Shown: positions 24,381 through 34,167, numbered from the stretch's first letter. The stretch is DNA of 64,000 bases from Luteimonas mephitis DSM 12574 (GCF_000422305.1 NZ_AULN01000017.1:1-64000); one strand, 5' to 3'. The notes: generated by a model not told the origin, from the letters alone. Program-made: numbers and translations.

Positions 24381-25247
24381 ATGCAGACCACCACCCACGC
24401 CCGCGTCATTCGCCAGGTGCGCGGTGCCGCCACGTCCGATGGCGCCGGGGTCAAGCTCACCCGCGTGATCGGCGGCCCGGCGCTGCCCGACCTCGATCCG
24501 TTCCTGCTGCTCGACGAGTTCGGCACCGACCGCGCTGAGGACTACATCGCCGGCTTCCCGAGCCATCCGCACCGCGGCTTCGAGACCGTGACCTACATGC
24601 TCGACGGCCGCATGCGCCACAAGGACAACCACGGCAACGAAGGCCTGCTGGTGCCCGGCAGCGTGCAGTGGATGACGGCCGGCCGCGGCCTGGTGCACTC
24701 GGAGATGCCCGAGCAGGAAGAAGGGCGCATGCGCGGCTTCCAGCTGTGGGTGAACCTGCCGGCGAAGGACAAGCTCACCGACCCGCGCTACCAGGAGTTC
24801 GAAGCTGCGCGGATACCGGTGGTGCAGCCGGCCGCGGGCGTCACGGTCAAGGCCATTGCCGGTGAAGTCGGGGACGGCCGCGGAGGCAGCGTGCGCGGCC
24901 CGATCGTGCAGCCGGCGACCGATCCGCTGTACCTCGACATCGCGCTGGGCGCGGGCGCGCAGTGGCAGTACGCGCTGCCTGAAGGGCACAACGCCTTCGC
25001 CTATGTGTTCGAGGGCGATGCCGCGATCGGCGACGGCGAGGATGCGCGGCCGCTTGCGACCCATGAGATGGGCGTGCTGGGCGGCGGCGACGTGCTGAAG
25101 CTTCAGGCCGGCAAGGCCGGCGCACGGCTGATCCTCGTTGCCGGCCGGCCGTTGCGCGAGCCGGTCGCGCGGCATGGGCCGTTCGTGATGAATACGCGGG
25201 AGGAGTTGATGCAGGCGTTTGTTGATTTCCAGGAGGGGCGGTTCTAG
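24381..25247 (+). CDS. Pirin family protein
   Basis: 288 residues from the ATG at 24381. Cupin with pirin motifs: FLLLDEFGTDRAEDYIAGFP, then SHPHRGFETVTYMLDGRMRH (metal-binding His pair), NEGLLVPGSVQWMTAGRGLV and VHSEMPEQ (third His and Glu). Pirins carry Fe(II) and some show quercetinase activity; many have unknown substrates. It is followed by a repeat-rich spacer of about 640 bp. A second, more divergent pirin gene occurs at 27351-28211 on the opposite strand. Confidence 0.92.
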   Translation: MQTTTHARVIRQVRGAATSDGAGVKLTRVIGGPALPDLDPFLLLDEFGTDRAEDYIAGFPSHPHRGFETVTYMLDGRMRHKDNHGNEGLLVPGSVQWMTAGRGLVHSEMPEQEEGRMRGFQLWVNLPAKDKLTDPRYQEFEAARIPVVQPAAGVTVKAIAGEVGDGRGGSVRGPIVQPATDPLYLDIALGAGAQWQYALPEGHNAFAYVFEGDAAIGDGEDARPLATHEMGVLGGGDVLKLQAGKAGARLILVAGRPLREPVARHGPFVMNTREELMQAFVDFQEGRF

Positions 25248-25835
25248 GCCGTTTGGGGCTGTTGTTCTGCGTTGGCCCGTTGCTTTTGGCTTCCGGGCAT
25301 CTCCAGGTTGTTCCAGGCCCTTTTCCCGTTTGCGGGTGAGAAGGGATGCTTGCGAGCCACAGGCTTGGGTCGCGATGAACGGCCTCGCGTTGGCGCGGGT
25401 ATTGGGCGCGGAGCGACGTGGCGCGAAGTGCCGGATGAAGGGGCCAGTGCAGCGAACTGCTTTCGCGTCGCAAGCTGAAAAGCGTTTCGCGCCGTGACGG
25501 CGCGAGTCACCTTTCTTTGCTTGTGCAAAGAAACGTGACCCAAAGAAACACACCCGCCTGCGCGCCCGGTGCTGCGCACCGGGTTCGCGGAGCCGGCGGG
25601 AATTTTCGGATGGGGCATCCTGCCCCAGCCGAAAACGCCGCACATCCATGTGCGGCGCCCTGCGGGTTTTACCCGCCGTCTCCGCCGCTCCGGAGGGGCC
25701 CCGGAAAATCAACGGCGCAACGGCAACAGCAACAGCGACAGCGACAGCAAAAGCGAAAGCGAAAGCGAAAGCGAATTCACCACCTTCTGGATTTGATAAT
25801 GGCTGGCGCAGCGCGGCTTGTGCGCCGTAAAGAAG
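25248..25835. other. Gene-free repeat-rich spacer
   Basis: About 590 bp with no credible gene. It contains several short inverted repeats (for example TTTCTTTGCTTGTGCAAAGA, TGGGGCATCCTGCCCCAGCC, GCACATCCATGTGCGGCG, GCGGGTTTTACCCGC) and ends with an AGCGAA-rich tandem tract. GCTTGTGCAAAGAAAC from its middle also occurs near 13929, which suggests that it belongs to a dispersed repeat family. Confidence 0.65.
25715..25776 (+). repeat. Low-complexity tandem tract (CARCRR, AGCGAA)
   Basis: Hexamer-like repetition: AACGGCAACAGCAACAGC, then GACAGCGACAGCAAAAGCG and three AGCGAA units. No ORF significance. Confidence 0.85.
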
Positions 25836-25861
25836 CGAAAGGGGCCTTGCGGCCCCTTTCG
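25836..25861 (-). terminator. Hairpin downstream of aqpZ
   Basis: Perfect 11-bp stem CGAAAGGGGCC / GGCCCCTTTCG with loop TTGC. On the minus strand it is followed by CTTCTTT, weakly U-rich, so it probably acts as the aqpZ terminator. Confidence 0.65.
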
Positions 25862-25886
25862 TCGTTTATGAACCAGGAATCGTGGA

Positions 25887-26624
25887 TCACGCGTCCCCGA
25901 CCACGTCCGGACGGTGCTGGCCGAGCCAGCGGTACGCGATGCCGCCGATCAGGCCGCCGAGGATCGGCGCCAGCCAGAACAGCCACAGCTGGCTGATCGC
26001 GCCGGAGCCGACGAACACCGCCACGCCGGTCGAGCGCGCCGGGTTCACCGAGGTGTTGGTGACCGGAATGCTGATCAGGTGGATCAGGGTCAGCGCCAGG
26101 CCGATCGCGATGCCGGCGAAGCCGGCCGGGGCGCGGCCGTGGGTGGCGCCCATGATCACGATCAGGAAGAACGCCGTCATCACCACTTCGCACAGGAACG
26201 CCGCGGCCACCGAGTAACCCTGCGGCGACAGTGCCCCATACCCGTTGCTGGCGAATGCGCCGGCGGCGTTCGGGTCGATGGCGAAGCCGGCCTGGCCGCT
26301 GGCGATCTGGAACAGGATCCAGCCCGCCGCGAGCGCGCCCACCACCTGCGCCACGATGTAGGGCACCACGTCCTTGACCGGGAACCGGTCGCCGGCCCAC
26401 AGGCCGATGGTGACCGCCGGGTTGAAGTGCCCGCCCGAGATATGGCCGAACGCGTAGACGCCGGTCAGCACTGTCAGGCCGAACGCCAGCGCCACGCCCA
26501 TGTAGCCGATGCCGAACTGGTAACCGTCGGCCCCCACCACGTGCGCCGCAAGCACCGCCGCGCCACAACCTCCCAGTACCAGCCAGAACGTGCCGAGAAA
26601 TTCGGCCGCAAGTCGTCTCGTCAT
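25887..26624 (-). CDS. aqpZ: Aquaporin Z
   Basis: 245 residues from the ATG at 26624; an upstream GTG-type extension is rejected because it is not hydrophobic and enters the non-coding gap. Six transmembrane helices and two NPA half-helices: [16 protein letters not shown] and [17 protein letters not shown]. The Arg after the second NPA (NPAR) gives the selectivity filter, and a His is likely in [13 protein letters not shown]. Bacterial water channel of the inner membrane; length and motifs fit AqpZ rather than GlpF, which has Asp after the second NPA. Monocistronic with a terminator downstream. Confidence 0.95.
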   Translation of the reverse strand: MTRRLAAEFLGTFWLVLGGCGAAVLAAHVVGADGYQFGIGYMGVALAFGLTVLTGVYAFGHISGGHFNPAVTIGLWAGDRFPVKDVVPYIVAQVVGALAAGWILFQIASGQAGFAIDPNAAGAFASNGYGALSPQGYSVAAAFLCEVVMTAFFLIVIMGATHGRAPAGFAGIAIGLALTLIHLISIPVTNTSVNPARSTGVAVFVGSGAISQLWLFWLAPILGGLIGGIAYRWLGQHRPDVVGDA

Positions 26625-26809
26625 CTCGGTTTTCCCCGTGAATGGCCCGCAGCAGGGCCGGGAAGAATCGTGGAGCAATCGGCTGGCGGAAATGTTTGCG
26701 CCGTGTGAAATGGCCAGGGCCATCTGCGGGCGGGTGCGCGGCCCCATGCCGGCGCCGGGCACCCGGACGCCACCGCGGAGGCGGTGGCGTCACGTGGCCA
26801 TGGAGGCCG

Positions 26810-27250
26810 TCAATTGCTGCTCAGCTGCGGTCCGCGGAAACGCAGCGACTGGGCCTCGAGCAGCGCGTTGGTCAGCTCGGCTTCGGAGTTGGCGCGCAGC
26901 GAGATGTGGGCGACGCGGCCGCCGTCGAGTTCGATCAGCGTTTCGCGGACCTGGGTGTCGGGTGATGACGCGATCTCGCCGCGGTACCAGCGCGTCTCGT
27001 GCCCGTCGATCATGGCTTCCTCGGCACGGTTCGCGCGCCTGGGCTCGAACGGCGAATCCTTGGAGATGGTGACGGCGAAGACTTCGGCGCCGTCTTCGCG
27101 CAGCGCCTTGCAGAAGACGAAGGCGTCGCCGGCCATCGCTTTCCAGGACAGGCCGCTGTCGCTGGGCAGCAGCGGGCATTCGGCCGATTGCGCCTGCGCA
27201 GCGCCAGCGGCCAGCAGGCAGGCCAACGGAAGTATCCGGAGCAGGTTCAT
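26810..27250 (-). CDS. Exported protein of unknown function
   Basis: 146 residues from the ATG at 27250, giving the signal peptide MNLLRILPLACLLAAGAAQA. The mature part reads ECPLLPSDSGLSWKAMAGDA, FVFCKALREDGAEVFAVTIS, RGEIASSPDTQVRETLIELD and ends in QSLRFRGPQLSSN. Two Cys (ECP and VFCKA) could form a disulfide. No family is recognised. A longer upstream start (27307) only adds a hydrophilic stretch before the signal. Confidence 0.72.
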   Translation of the reverse strand: MNLLRILPLACLLAAGAAQAQSAECPLLPSDSGLSWKAMAGDAFVFCKALREDGAEVFAVTISKDSPFEPRRANRAEEAMIDGHETRWYRGEIASSPDTQVRETLIELDGGRVAHISLRANSEAELTNALLEAQSLRFRGPQLSSN

Positions 27251-27350
27251 ACGCACCCCCTTGCGCACGGGAACAGCTGTTTCCCGAACATAGTTGACGG
27301 CAGTCACGGATGCAAACCGTGATGCGCCTCACATTCTGTTCAAGCGCGCT

Positions 27351-28211
27351 TCATCGCTCCGGCAGCGGGATGAACTCGTCGTCGCCGGGCACCTGTCCGA
27401 AGCGGCCGCCGAGCCAGTCCTGCTTGGCCTGCTCGATCCGTCCCTTCGACGACGATACGAAGTTCCACCACAGGTGGCGCCGGCCGTCGAGCGGCTCGCC
27501 GCCGAACAGCATCGCCTTGAGCGGGGTCTTCGCCCGCAGCACCGGCCGCGTGCCGGCGTCGAGCACGACCAGGTGGCGCGCGGGGATATCGGCGCCGTCG
27601 AGCTGGGCATCGCCTTCGAGCACGTACAGCGCGCGTTCGACGGCGCGGTCGTCGATGGCGATTTCGGCATCGGCTGCAAGGTCGACGGCGACGTTGAAGG
27701 TGTCCGCGAATACCTTCACCGGTGACTCCTCGCCCCACGCGCGACCGGCGACCACGCGCAGCAGCGCGCCCCCGCGTTCGATGCGCGGCAGGGTGGCGGC
27801 GCCGTGGTGGTGGAACTCCGGCGCGACCTCCTCCGATGCCCTGGGCAGCGCGACCCAGGTCTGCATGCCATGGAGCGGATGTTCGCCCTCGCGCAATGCC
27901 TGCGGCGTGCGTTCGGAGTGGGCGATGCCGCGGCCGGCGGTCATCCAGTTGACGTCGCCCGGGGTGATGTCCTGGTCGGAGCCGAGCGTGTCGCGATGGC
28001 GGATCGTCCCGGCCCACAGGAAGGTCACGGTGGCCAGGCCGATGTGCGGATGCGGGCGCACGTCGATGCCAGCGCCCCGCTCGAACACCGCCGGGCCCAT
28101 GTGGTCGACGAACACGAACGGGCCGACGCTGCGTGTCTCGATCGACGGCACCGCGCGCCGTACCTGGAAGCCGCCGAGGTCGTGCACGCGCGGGGCGATG
28201 ATCGTGGTCAT
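27351..28211 (-). CDS. Pirin family protein (second copy type)
   Basis: 286 residues from the ATG at 28211. Cupin with pirin signatures RPHPHIGLATVTFLWAG (metal His pair), DVNWMTAGRGIAHSERTP (third His and Glu) and C-terminal pirin domain end RRHLWWNFVSSSKGRIEQA, which is typical of the YhhW/YhaK group. It differs from the pirin at 24381 in both motif contexts, so it is not a recent duplicate. Function: Fe-binding protein with unknown substrate. Confidence 0.92.
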   Translation of the reverse strand: MTTIIAPRVHDLGGFQVRRAVPSIETRSVGPFVFVDHMGPAVFERGAGIDVRPHPHIGLATVTFLWAGTIRHRDTLGSDQDITPGDVNWMTAGRGIAHSERTPQALREGEHPLHGMQTWVALPRASEEVAPEFHHHGAATLPRIERGGALLRVVAGRAWGEESPVKVFADTFNVAVDLAADAEIAIDDRAVERALYVLEGDAQLDGADIPARHLVVLDAGTRPVLRAKTPLKAMLFGGEPLDGRRHLWWNFVSSSKGRIEQAKQDWLGGRFGQVPGDDEFIPLPER

Positions 28212-28401
28212 GGGCAGGTCCTCGCAAAAGCCAGGCGCCAGCATCGCACCAACCGCGCCGGCATCGCGAGGCAGGCGGCGCAACGCAGCATTCCGGGGTG
28301 CGGACCCAGTCGGTGTAGGAGCGGCTTCAGCCGCGAGCTTCTGCCGGCACCCACCAATGGGCTTGAAACGTGGTTCACCTGCGTGCCGCGCCGAACGCTC
28401 C

Positions 28402-28812
28402 TCAGGGCAGCGTTTCGAGCTTGAGCTGCGCCTCCGGTTCGGCGCCCTGCGCCAGCGACACCAGGGTCAGGCGGCGGCCGCCCAGGTCCTTGCTGCGGTC
28501 GCCGCGACCTGTGTGGAGGCTGAACGATTCCGGTTTGGCCGCGGCATCGGTGGCCCATTCGAAGACGACCTCGGCGTCGCCCGCCCACACGCACTGGCGG
28601 CCGGGCTTGCAGCGCGAGTCGTTGGTGACGCGCACGTAGCGCAGCGTGCTGCGGTCGGCGAGCGCGACCCGCTCGCCGGTCGCGAGGGTGAACGTTTCGC
28701 CGTCGGCCACCGCGCGCTGGTCGCTGGCGTCCGCAGGCGGCGTCGAGCATGCGGCGAACAGCAGGGGCAGCAGGCCGGCGACGGCGGCGGCGTGGGGCAG
28801 GAGCGTACGCAT
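28402..28812 (-). CDS. Small lipoprotein
   Basis: 136 residues from the ATG at 28812. Signal peptide with lipobox LLFAAC (Cys at about residue 22). The mature part is a beta-rich domain (TFTLATGERVALADRSTLRY, VRVTNDSRCKPGRQCVWAGD, AEVVFEWATDAAAKPESFSL) with two Cys, resembling other small Xanthomonad lipoproteins of unknown role. A partial hairpin repeat (GTAGGAGCGGCTTCAGCCGC) lies downstream near 28316. Confidence 0.75.
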   Translation of the reverse strand: MRTLLPHAAAVAGLLPLLFAACSTPPADASDQRAVADGETFTLATGERVALADRSTLRYVRVTNDSRCKPGRQCVWAGDAEVVFEWATDAAAKPESFSLHTGRGDRSKDLGGRRLTLVSLAQGAEPEAQLKLETLP

Positions 28813-28904
28813 GCGGAAACGTCCTTGAACGGGGGAATGCCCGATTCTAAGCAGGCCCGCCTCGGTCGGGGGTGAATGCAGGCAGTGGCGCAAGCCGGTT
28901 GGCG

Positions 28905-29594
28905 TCAGGCGCCGCTGGCGCTGTCTTCGCTGCGGCGTGCTTCGCCGCGACGCGAGGCGAGCCGGTCGGCAAGTCGTGTCGGCTCGGGCAGGCGATAGCC
29001 GCGGGTGAAGCGCATCACCAGGTCCGCGGCCGACGCCATCGACACGCGGTGCCCGGGCGAGACGACCAGCGGATTGCACCGGAGCTTGCTGCGCAGCAGC
29101 CAGCCCAGCTGCGTGCCCTGGCTGCGCAGCGGCGTGTAGGCGCCGCGCACCTCGTGCGGCTCCGAGCCGCTGCCGACCAGGATTTTCTTCGCCACGCCGA
29201 TGCTGGGCAGGCCGGTGATGACGCCGAAATGCGCTGCGATGCCGAGCCGGCGCGGATGGGCGATGCCGTGGCCGTCGACGAAGGCCAGGTCGGGCGCCCG
29301 CGGCAGCGCCTCGAGCGCCAGCAGCAGCGCCGGCAGTTCGCGGAACGACAGCAGCCCGGGAATGTAGGGCATCCGGGTGGGGATGCGTGCGACTTCCGAG
29401 GCGAGCACCTGCAGGCTGTCGGCGTCGAGCAGCACCGCCGCCGCGCGGGTGGTCGCGCCGTCGTCCTCGAATCCCACGTCGAAGCCGGCGATGGTGCGCA
29501 GCGGCCTGGCATAGCCGTCGCGCAGCGTGACCCGGTCAGCGAGCTCGACCTGCAGCGCGCGCGCCGCGGCGATGTCGCCGTCCCAGTCCGCCAT
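28905..29594 (-). CDS. nfi: Endonuclease V (deoxyinosine 3'-endonuclease)
   Basis: 229 residues from the ATG at 29594. Cuts DNA one nucleotide 3' of deoxyinosine as the first step of repair of deaminated adenine. Motifs: [20 protein letters not shown] (first Asp), [37 protein letters not shown] (Asp and His) and VAKKILVG; ends [20 protein letters not shown]. These are the family blocks in order. The C-terminal tail is basic and acidic by turns and extends beyond the typical end. The histidine phosphatase stop lies 25 nt away on the same strand. Confidence 0.93.
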   Translation of the reverse strand: MADWDGDIAAARALQVELADRVTLRDGYARPLRTIAGFDVGFEDDGATTRAAAVLLDADSLQVLASEVARIPTRMPYIPGLLSFRELPALLLALEALPRAPDLAFVDGHGIAHPRRLGIAAHFGVITGLPSIGVAKKILVGSGSEPHEVRGAYTPLRSQGTQLGWLLRSKLRCNPLVVSPGHRVSMASAADLVMRFTRGYRLPEPTRLADRLASRRGEARRSEDSASGA

Positions 29595-29619
29595 GCCCGT
29601 GGTGGTGGTGCCGGCCACC

Positions 29620-30132
29620 TCAATAGCGCCGACGCGACAGCACCGGCGGCGCATCGCCGTCGATGCGGATTTCGAACAGGTTGCCGTAATCGCTCTCGTC
29701 GATCGGCGCGACTTCGCATCCGCACAGCACCGAGACAATGCCCGGCACGGTGTTGCTGTGGCCGACAACCAGCACGGTGCCCCTGGCATGGCTGCGGCGC
29801 AGGCGCGCAGCGACTGTCTCCGGCGGCGCGTCGGCGTCGTACGAGGTGATGCTCAGGTCGTGCTGGGCGGCGGTCGGCGCCGCGGTGTCGCTGGTCCTGC
29901 GGTACTGGGTGGCGTAGGCGGCGACCACGTCGCGGGAACGCAACAGCCCGGCCAGCGCCTCGGCCCGGGCGAGGCCCGCGTCGCTCAGCGAGGGGTCGCG
30001 CGGATCATCGGTGGCTTTCTCCGCGTGGCGCACGACCACGTAACTCACCGACGACGAAGGCGAGGACAGCGAGGTGCAGCCAGCCAGCGCAAGCACGCAG
30101 GCGGCGATCAGGAGGCGGAACGGAACTGGCAT
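29620..30132 (-). CDS. Histidine phosphatase superfamily lipoprotein
   Basis: 170 residues from the ATG at 30132. Lipobox ALAGC at about residue 18. The catalytic core begins [13 protein letters not shown] (R-H-A/G), and the second His motif is [13 protein letters not shown]. These give the phosphoglycerate mutase/SixA-like histidine-phosphatase fold, in this small branch with a periplasmic anchor. The substrate is unknown. It probably forms a unit with nfi, which follows. Confidence 0.85.
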   Translation of the reverse strand: MPVPFRLLIAACVLALAGCTSLSSPSSSVSYVVVRHAEKATDDPRDPSLSDAGLARAEALAGLLRSRDVVAAYATQYRRTSDTAAPTAAQHDLSITSYDADAPPETVAARLRRSHARGTVLVVGHSNTVPGIVSVLCGCEVAPIDESDYGNLFEIRIDGDAPPVLSRRRY

Positions 30133-30348
30133 CGGTCGGGTCTCGGTTCGGGTCCGGTGGACGGAAGCGGGCGTGCAACCCGCTGGCCCTGGTCCGGGGC
30201 ATGCGCGCAATGCGAAGCCCGGCGGCGCTGCAGGCGGATCGACGGCCCATTGTCCGACATCGCGGCCATCGATGCGGGGCCGCCCGCGGGACGGGTGCGG
30301 CCGCGGCGGCGCAACCCGGTGCCCGTTCGTCCAGGCCCGGTCCGCCGT

Positions 30349-31245
30349 TCACGGCTCGAGGCAGACCCGGTTGCGCCCTTCCTTCTTGGCCCGGTACAGC
30401 GCGGCGTCGGCGGCGGTCATCAGCCTTACCCGGTTGTCGCGCACCGGCGACAGGTCGGCGATGCCGATGCTGACGGTGATCCGCTGCGGCTCGCCGCCGG
30501 GCGAGAAAGTGGCCGCGGCAACCGCCGAGCGCAGGCGCTCGGCGAAGCTGTAGGCGGCGCCGGCGTCGCACTCGGGCAGCAGCACCGCGAACTCCTCGCC
30601 GCCGATGCGCGCGGCGATGTCGTCGTTGCGCGCGTGGTGGTGGACCAGGTCGGCGATCTGCCGCAGCACCTCGTCGCCGGAAATGTGGCCGTAGCGGTCG
30701 TTGACCGGCTTGAACAGGTCGACGTCGATGATGCAGATCGTCAGCGGCCGCTGGTGGCGCAGCGCGCGCGCGATCTCGCGCTCCATCTGCTCGATGAAAT
30801 GACGCCGGTTGCACAGGTCGGTCAGCGGGTCGCGGGTGGCGAGCTGGTAGATCTCCTCGTGGTAGTTCGCCTCCACGCTGGTGTGGCTGATGAACTTGAG
30901 GATGCTCTCGCCGACGGTGACGTGGTCGCCGTCGGCCAGCGTCGCCTCGGCGACCGGCACATCGTTGACGCGGGTGGCGTTGGTGGCGCCCAGGTCGCGG
31001 ATGCGGTAGTCGTCGCCGTCGCGCCAGATATGGCAGTGCTCGCGCGACACGCTCTTGTGGGCGATGCACAGGTCGGCATCCTGTGAACGCCCGACCAGCA
31101 CGCGCCCGTCGTCGACGTCGGCACGGCTGCCCAGGCCCATGCCGTGGATCACGACCACGCATGCCGAACGTGGCGGCGCGTTGTGCGGGCCGTCGCTGAG
31201 CAGCGTGCGTTGCGTGGTTTCGGACGGGCCGTTGCGGTTGTCCAT
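30349..31245 (-). CDS. FHA-domain diguanylate cyclase
   Basis: 298 residues from the ATG at 31245. Residues of about 35-115 form an FHA domain (VLVGRSQDADLCIAHKSVSR, EHCHIWRDG, IRDLGATNATRVNDV), which binds phosphothreonine. Residues of about 135-298 form a GGDEF domain: DVDLFKPVNDRYGHISGDEV, GGEEF in ARIGGEEFAVLLPE, and an intact I-site RNDD exactly five residues before GGEEF. It should make c-di-GMP under product inhibition. It is divergent from the Ser/Thr kinase at 31346, with 100 bp between the two starts, an arrangement that suggests that kinase phosphorylation and FHA recognition are linked (inference). Confidence 0.94.
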   Translation of the reverse strand: MDNRNGPSETTQRTLLSDGPHNAPPRSACVVVIHGMGLGSRADVDDGRVLVGRSQDADLCIAHKSVSREHCHIWRDGDDYRIRDLGATNATRVNDVPVAEATLADGDHVTVGESILKFISHTSVEANYHEEIYQLATRDPLTDLCNRRHFIEQMEREIARALRHQRPLTICIIDVDLFKPVNDRYGHISGDEVLRQIADLVHHHARNDDIAARIGGEEFAVLLPECDAGAAYSFAERLRSAVAAATFSPGGEPQRITVSIGIADLSPVRDNRVRLMTAADAALYRAKKEGRNRVCLEP

Positions 31246-31345
31246 GCGGCTCGGGCGCAAACAGGACGTGCAGTGTAGCCATAATCCCGCGGCGGGGCAG
31301 GGTGCTTCCGGTAACATGCGGGGCCTGCGCACAGGGGAGCAGGTC

Positions 31346-34081
31346 ATGACCACGCCCGTCGGGGACGATCCCGATCGTACCGAACTGCTCGCCACGCGCG
31401 GGCCGTCGGCGGGCGCCGCCGACCGCGACACGCTTGCGCCGGGCGCGCGCCTGGGACGCTACCGCATCGAGGCCGTGCTCGGTCGCGGCGGCATGGGCGA
31501 CGTGTATCGCGCCGAACAGCTCGAGCCGGTGCGCCGTACGGTTGCGATCAAGCTGCTGCGCAGGCGGCGCCTGGACGCGCGGCACCTGGCGTACTTCGAG
31601 GTCGAGCGGCAGCTGCTGGCGCAGATGCGGCACCCGGCGATCGCGCAGGTGTTCGACGCCGACACCACCGCCGACGGGCATCCGTTCCTCGCGATGGAGT
31701 TCATCGCCGGCAGCCCGCTGACGCGGTTCTGCGAAGAGCATGCGCTGTCGCTGCGGCAGCGGATCGAACTGATGATCCGTGTCTGCGAGGGCGTGCAGCA
31801 CGCGCACCAGAAGGGCGTGGTGCACCGCGACCTCAAGCCCGGCAACCTGCTGGTGGACCAGGTCGACGGCCGCGCGCTGCCGAAGATCATCGACTTCGGC
31901 ATCGCCACCGCCTCATCGATGGCCGAGGGCCGCGAGGTCGCCGGCACGCCCGATTACATGAGCCCGGAGCAGGCCGGCGGCGACCAGTCCCTGGTCGACA
32001 CCCGCAGTGACGTGTACTCGCTGGGCGTGGTGCTGTACGAGGTGCTGACCGGCCAGCGCCCGGAGACGGCCGGCGAAACGCTGGTCGCCAGCACGCGCAC
32101 GCTGCGCCTGCCCTCCGAGCAACTGGCCACGCTGCCACCCGGCGACGCCGACCGCATCGCGCGCGGCAACGGGCTGCGCCTGGCCGACATGCGGCGGGTG
32201 CTGCGCCACGAACTGGACTGGGTGGTCGCCAGGGCGATGCAGCACGATCGCAACGACCGCTATCCATCCGCGGCCGCCCTGGCCGACGACCTGCAGCGTT
32301 TCCTCGACGGCAGGCCGCTGTCGGCGGTGCCGGCCTCGCGTCGTTACGTCTGGGGCAAGTTCGTGCGCCGCCACCGCGTTGGCCTGGCGGCTGCATCGCT
32401 GGTCCTGCTCGCACTGCTCGGCGGGCTCGCCGTGTCGCTGTACGGGCTGCAGCAGGCGCGCGCGCAGCGGACCATCGCCGAGCAGCGCAGCGCCGAGCTG
32501 GAGAAAGTGGCCGCGTTCCAGCAGTCGATGCTCGAAGGCATCGACATCGAGGCAATGGGCGCCGGCATGGCCAGCGGCCTGCGCGGGCAGGTTGCCAGGA
32601 CCTCGCCGGCGACGCGCGCAGCGGTCGAGGACACGCTCGCCCATGCCAGTACCGCCGACATCGCCCGCAACCTGATCGACCGCAACATCCTTGCCGGCGC
32701 GGAAACGGCGATTGCCCGCGACTTCGCCGGCGAACCCGCCCTGGCCGCCAACCTGCGCGAATCGGTGGCCCGCGTGCGCGATGCGCTGGGACTGCCGGAG
32801 GCCGCCGCCGCCGGGTTCCGCGAAGTCGCGGATTACCGCGAAAAGGCGCTGGGGGCGGCCGCCAGGCCGACTCTGGAAGCGCGCCAGCAGCAGGCATCGG
32901 CGATGCTGCTGGCCGCCCAGGCGAAACCGGCGATGGCGCTGCTCCGGCGCACGCTGGCCGATGCATCGGCGCTGCCGCCCGATGATCCGCTGCGCATTCG
33001 CCTGGAAATGGACCGCGCCGGCGCGACGTCCGCGCTCGGCGACCGCAAGGCGGCGCGCGAAGCGCTGGAGGCGTTGTACGCACGCAGCCGCGCGACCCGC
33101 GGCGAGCGCGACCCGATGGTCATGGAAGTCATGAACAGCCTTGCGATCCTGCTCGGCCGCATCGGCGAGGCGAAGCTGGGCCGCGACTACATGGAGCGCC
33201 TGGTCACCATGCGCCGCGAAGTGCTCGGCGCCGACCACAAGGACACGCTGTCGGCGCTGCACAACCTCGCGGTGATGCGGATCATGACCGGCGACAGCGA
33301 AGGCGCGCTGTCCCTCCAGCGCCAGCTGGTCGAGACGCAGACGCGCCGCCTCGGCGCCGAACACCCGCAGACGCTCACCGAGCGCGGCAACCTGGTCAGC
33401 ATGCTGATCGACAGCGGCAAGGCGGAACAGGCGCTGCCGATCTCGCTGGCCGTGGTGGAGGCCGATACCCGCGTGCTTGGCGCCGACAGTCAGCAGACGC
33501 TGCGCGCCAAGCTCAACCTGTCCAGCCTGTACGCGCGGCTGGGACAGTTCGACAAGACGCTGGCGATGCAGCAGGAAGTCATCGATGCGCGGACGCGGCT
33601 GCTCGGTCCGCGCCACCCGGACACGATCTACATCCTGGTCAACCACGCCGCCACGCTGATGCAGGCGGGCCAGGCGAAGCAATCGCTGGCGCTGCTGGGC
33701 AGCGTGCTGCCTCTGGCGCGCGAGGTGCTGGGCGACCGCCATCCGCAGTCCCAGGCGGCGATGGACATCCGCGGGCAGTCGGCCGAGGAGACCGGCGACA
33801 CGGCGCTGGCGATCGCCAGCTACCGCGAGCTGCTCGCAATGCGCAGCGCTTCGCTGGACGCGGGCGATCTCAAGATCGCGGACGCCGCGTGGAAGCTGGA
33901 AGGAGCGCTGCTCGTCGCCGGACAGGATGACGAGGCGGCGCGCATCCGGGCCCGCTACGTCGTGCCGCTGCTGGAGGCGCCGGAGGCGGAGCTCGACGAG
34001 CGGCAGAGGAAATTCGTGGCCGATGTCCGTCGCATCGAGGCCGAAGAGGCCGCGGCCGCGCAGGAAACGGCGAAACACTGA
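31346..34081 (+). CDS. Membrane-bound Ser/Thr protein kinase with C-terminal TPR repeats
   Basis: 911 residues from the ATG at 31346, placed after AGGGGAGCAGG. The kinase domain (about 30-310) has the loop LGRGGMGDVYR, Lys in VAIKLLRR, HRDLKPGNLL, DFG in IIDFGIATAS, and SPEQ in place of APE. A transmembrane helix at about 348-370 (VGLAAASLVLLALLGGLAVS) is followed by several TPR units (RALLAGQAKQSLALLGSVLP type; AVMRIMTGDSEGALSLQRQL, NLSSLYARLGQFDKTLAMQQ) up to the end. It is the PknB-like receptor architecture with an extracytoplasmic TPR region. It probably phosphorylates targets in the neighbouring FHA pathway (inference). Confidence 0.93.
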   Translation: MTTPVGDDPDRTELLATRGPSAGAADRDTLAPGARLGRYRIEAVLGRGGMGDVYRAEQLEPVRRTVAIKLLRRRRLDARHLAYFEVERQLLAQMRHPAIAQVFDADTTADGHPFLAMEFIAGSPLTRFCEEHALSLRQRIELMIRVCEGVQHAHQKGVVHRDLKPGNLLVDQVDGRALPKIIDFGIATASSMAEGREVAGTPDYMSPEQAGGDQSLVDTRSDVYSLGVVLYEVLTGQRPETAGETLVASTRTLRLPSEQLATLPPGDADRIARGNGLRLADMRRVLRHELDWVVARAMQHDRNDRYPSAAALADDLQRFLDGRPLSAVPASRRYVWGKFVRRHRVGLAAASLVLLALLGGLAVSLYGLQQARAQRTIAEQRSAELEKVAAFQQSMLEGIDIEAMGAGMASGLRGQVARTSPATRAAVEDTLAHASTADIARNLIDRNILAGAETAIARDFAGEPALAANLRESVARVRDALGLPEAAAAGFREVADYREKALGAAARPTLEARQQQASAMLLAAQAKPAMALLRRTLADASALPPDDPLRIRLEMDRAGATSALGDRKAAREALEALYARSRATRGERDPMVMEVMNSLAILLGRIGEAKLGRDYMERLVTMRREVLGADHKDTLSALHNLAVMRIMTGDSEGALSLQRQLVETQTRRLGAEHPQTLTERGNLVSMLIDSGKAEQALPISLAVVEADTRVLGADSQQTLRAKLNLSSLYARLGQFDKTLAMQQEVIDARTRLLGPRHPDTIYILVNHAATLMQAGQAKQSLALLGSVLPLAREVLGDRHPQSQAAMDIRGQSAEETGDTALAIASYRELLAMRSASLDAGDLKIADAAWKLEGALLVAGQDDEAARIRARYVVPLLEAPEAELDERQRKFVADVRRIEAEEAAAAQETAKH

Positions 34082-34094
34082 CCTTGCAGCTGCA

Positions 34095-34167
34095 GGAGCG
34101 GCCCATGGCCGCGAGCGCTTCGAGAGCGCTGGCCGGCCGGGAAGGGGTTGCGGCCATGGGCCGCTCC
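34095..34167. repeat. Dispersed GGAGCGGCCCATGGCCGC hairpin repeat
   Basis: Inverted arms GGAGCGGCCCATGGCCGC / GCGGCCATGGGCCGCTCC between the convergent kinase and EamA genes. A variant of the family at 24224-24289. Confidence 0.85.

Noticed and set aside
21873..25712. Minus-strand open frame of 1279 codons
   Set aside because: It is antisense to rlmL and the pirin gene, with Arg/Gln-rich composition typical of GC-rich shadow frames.
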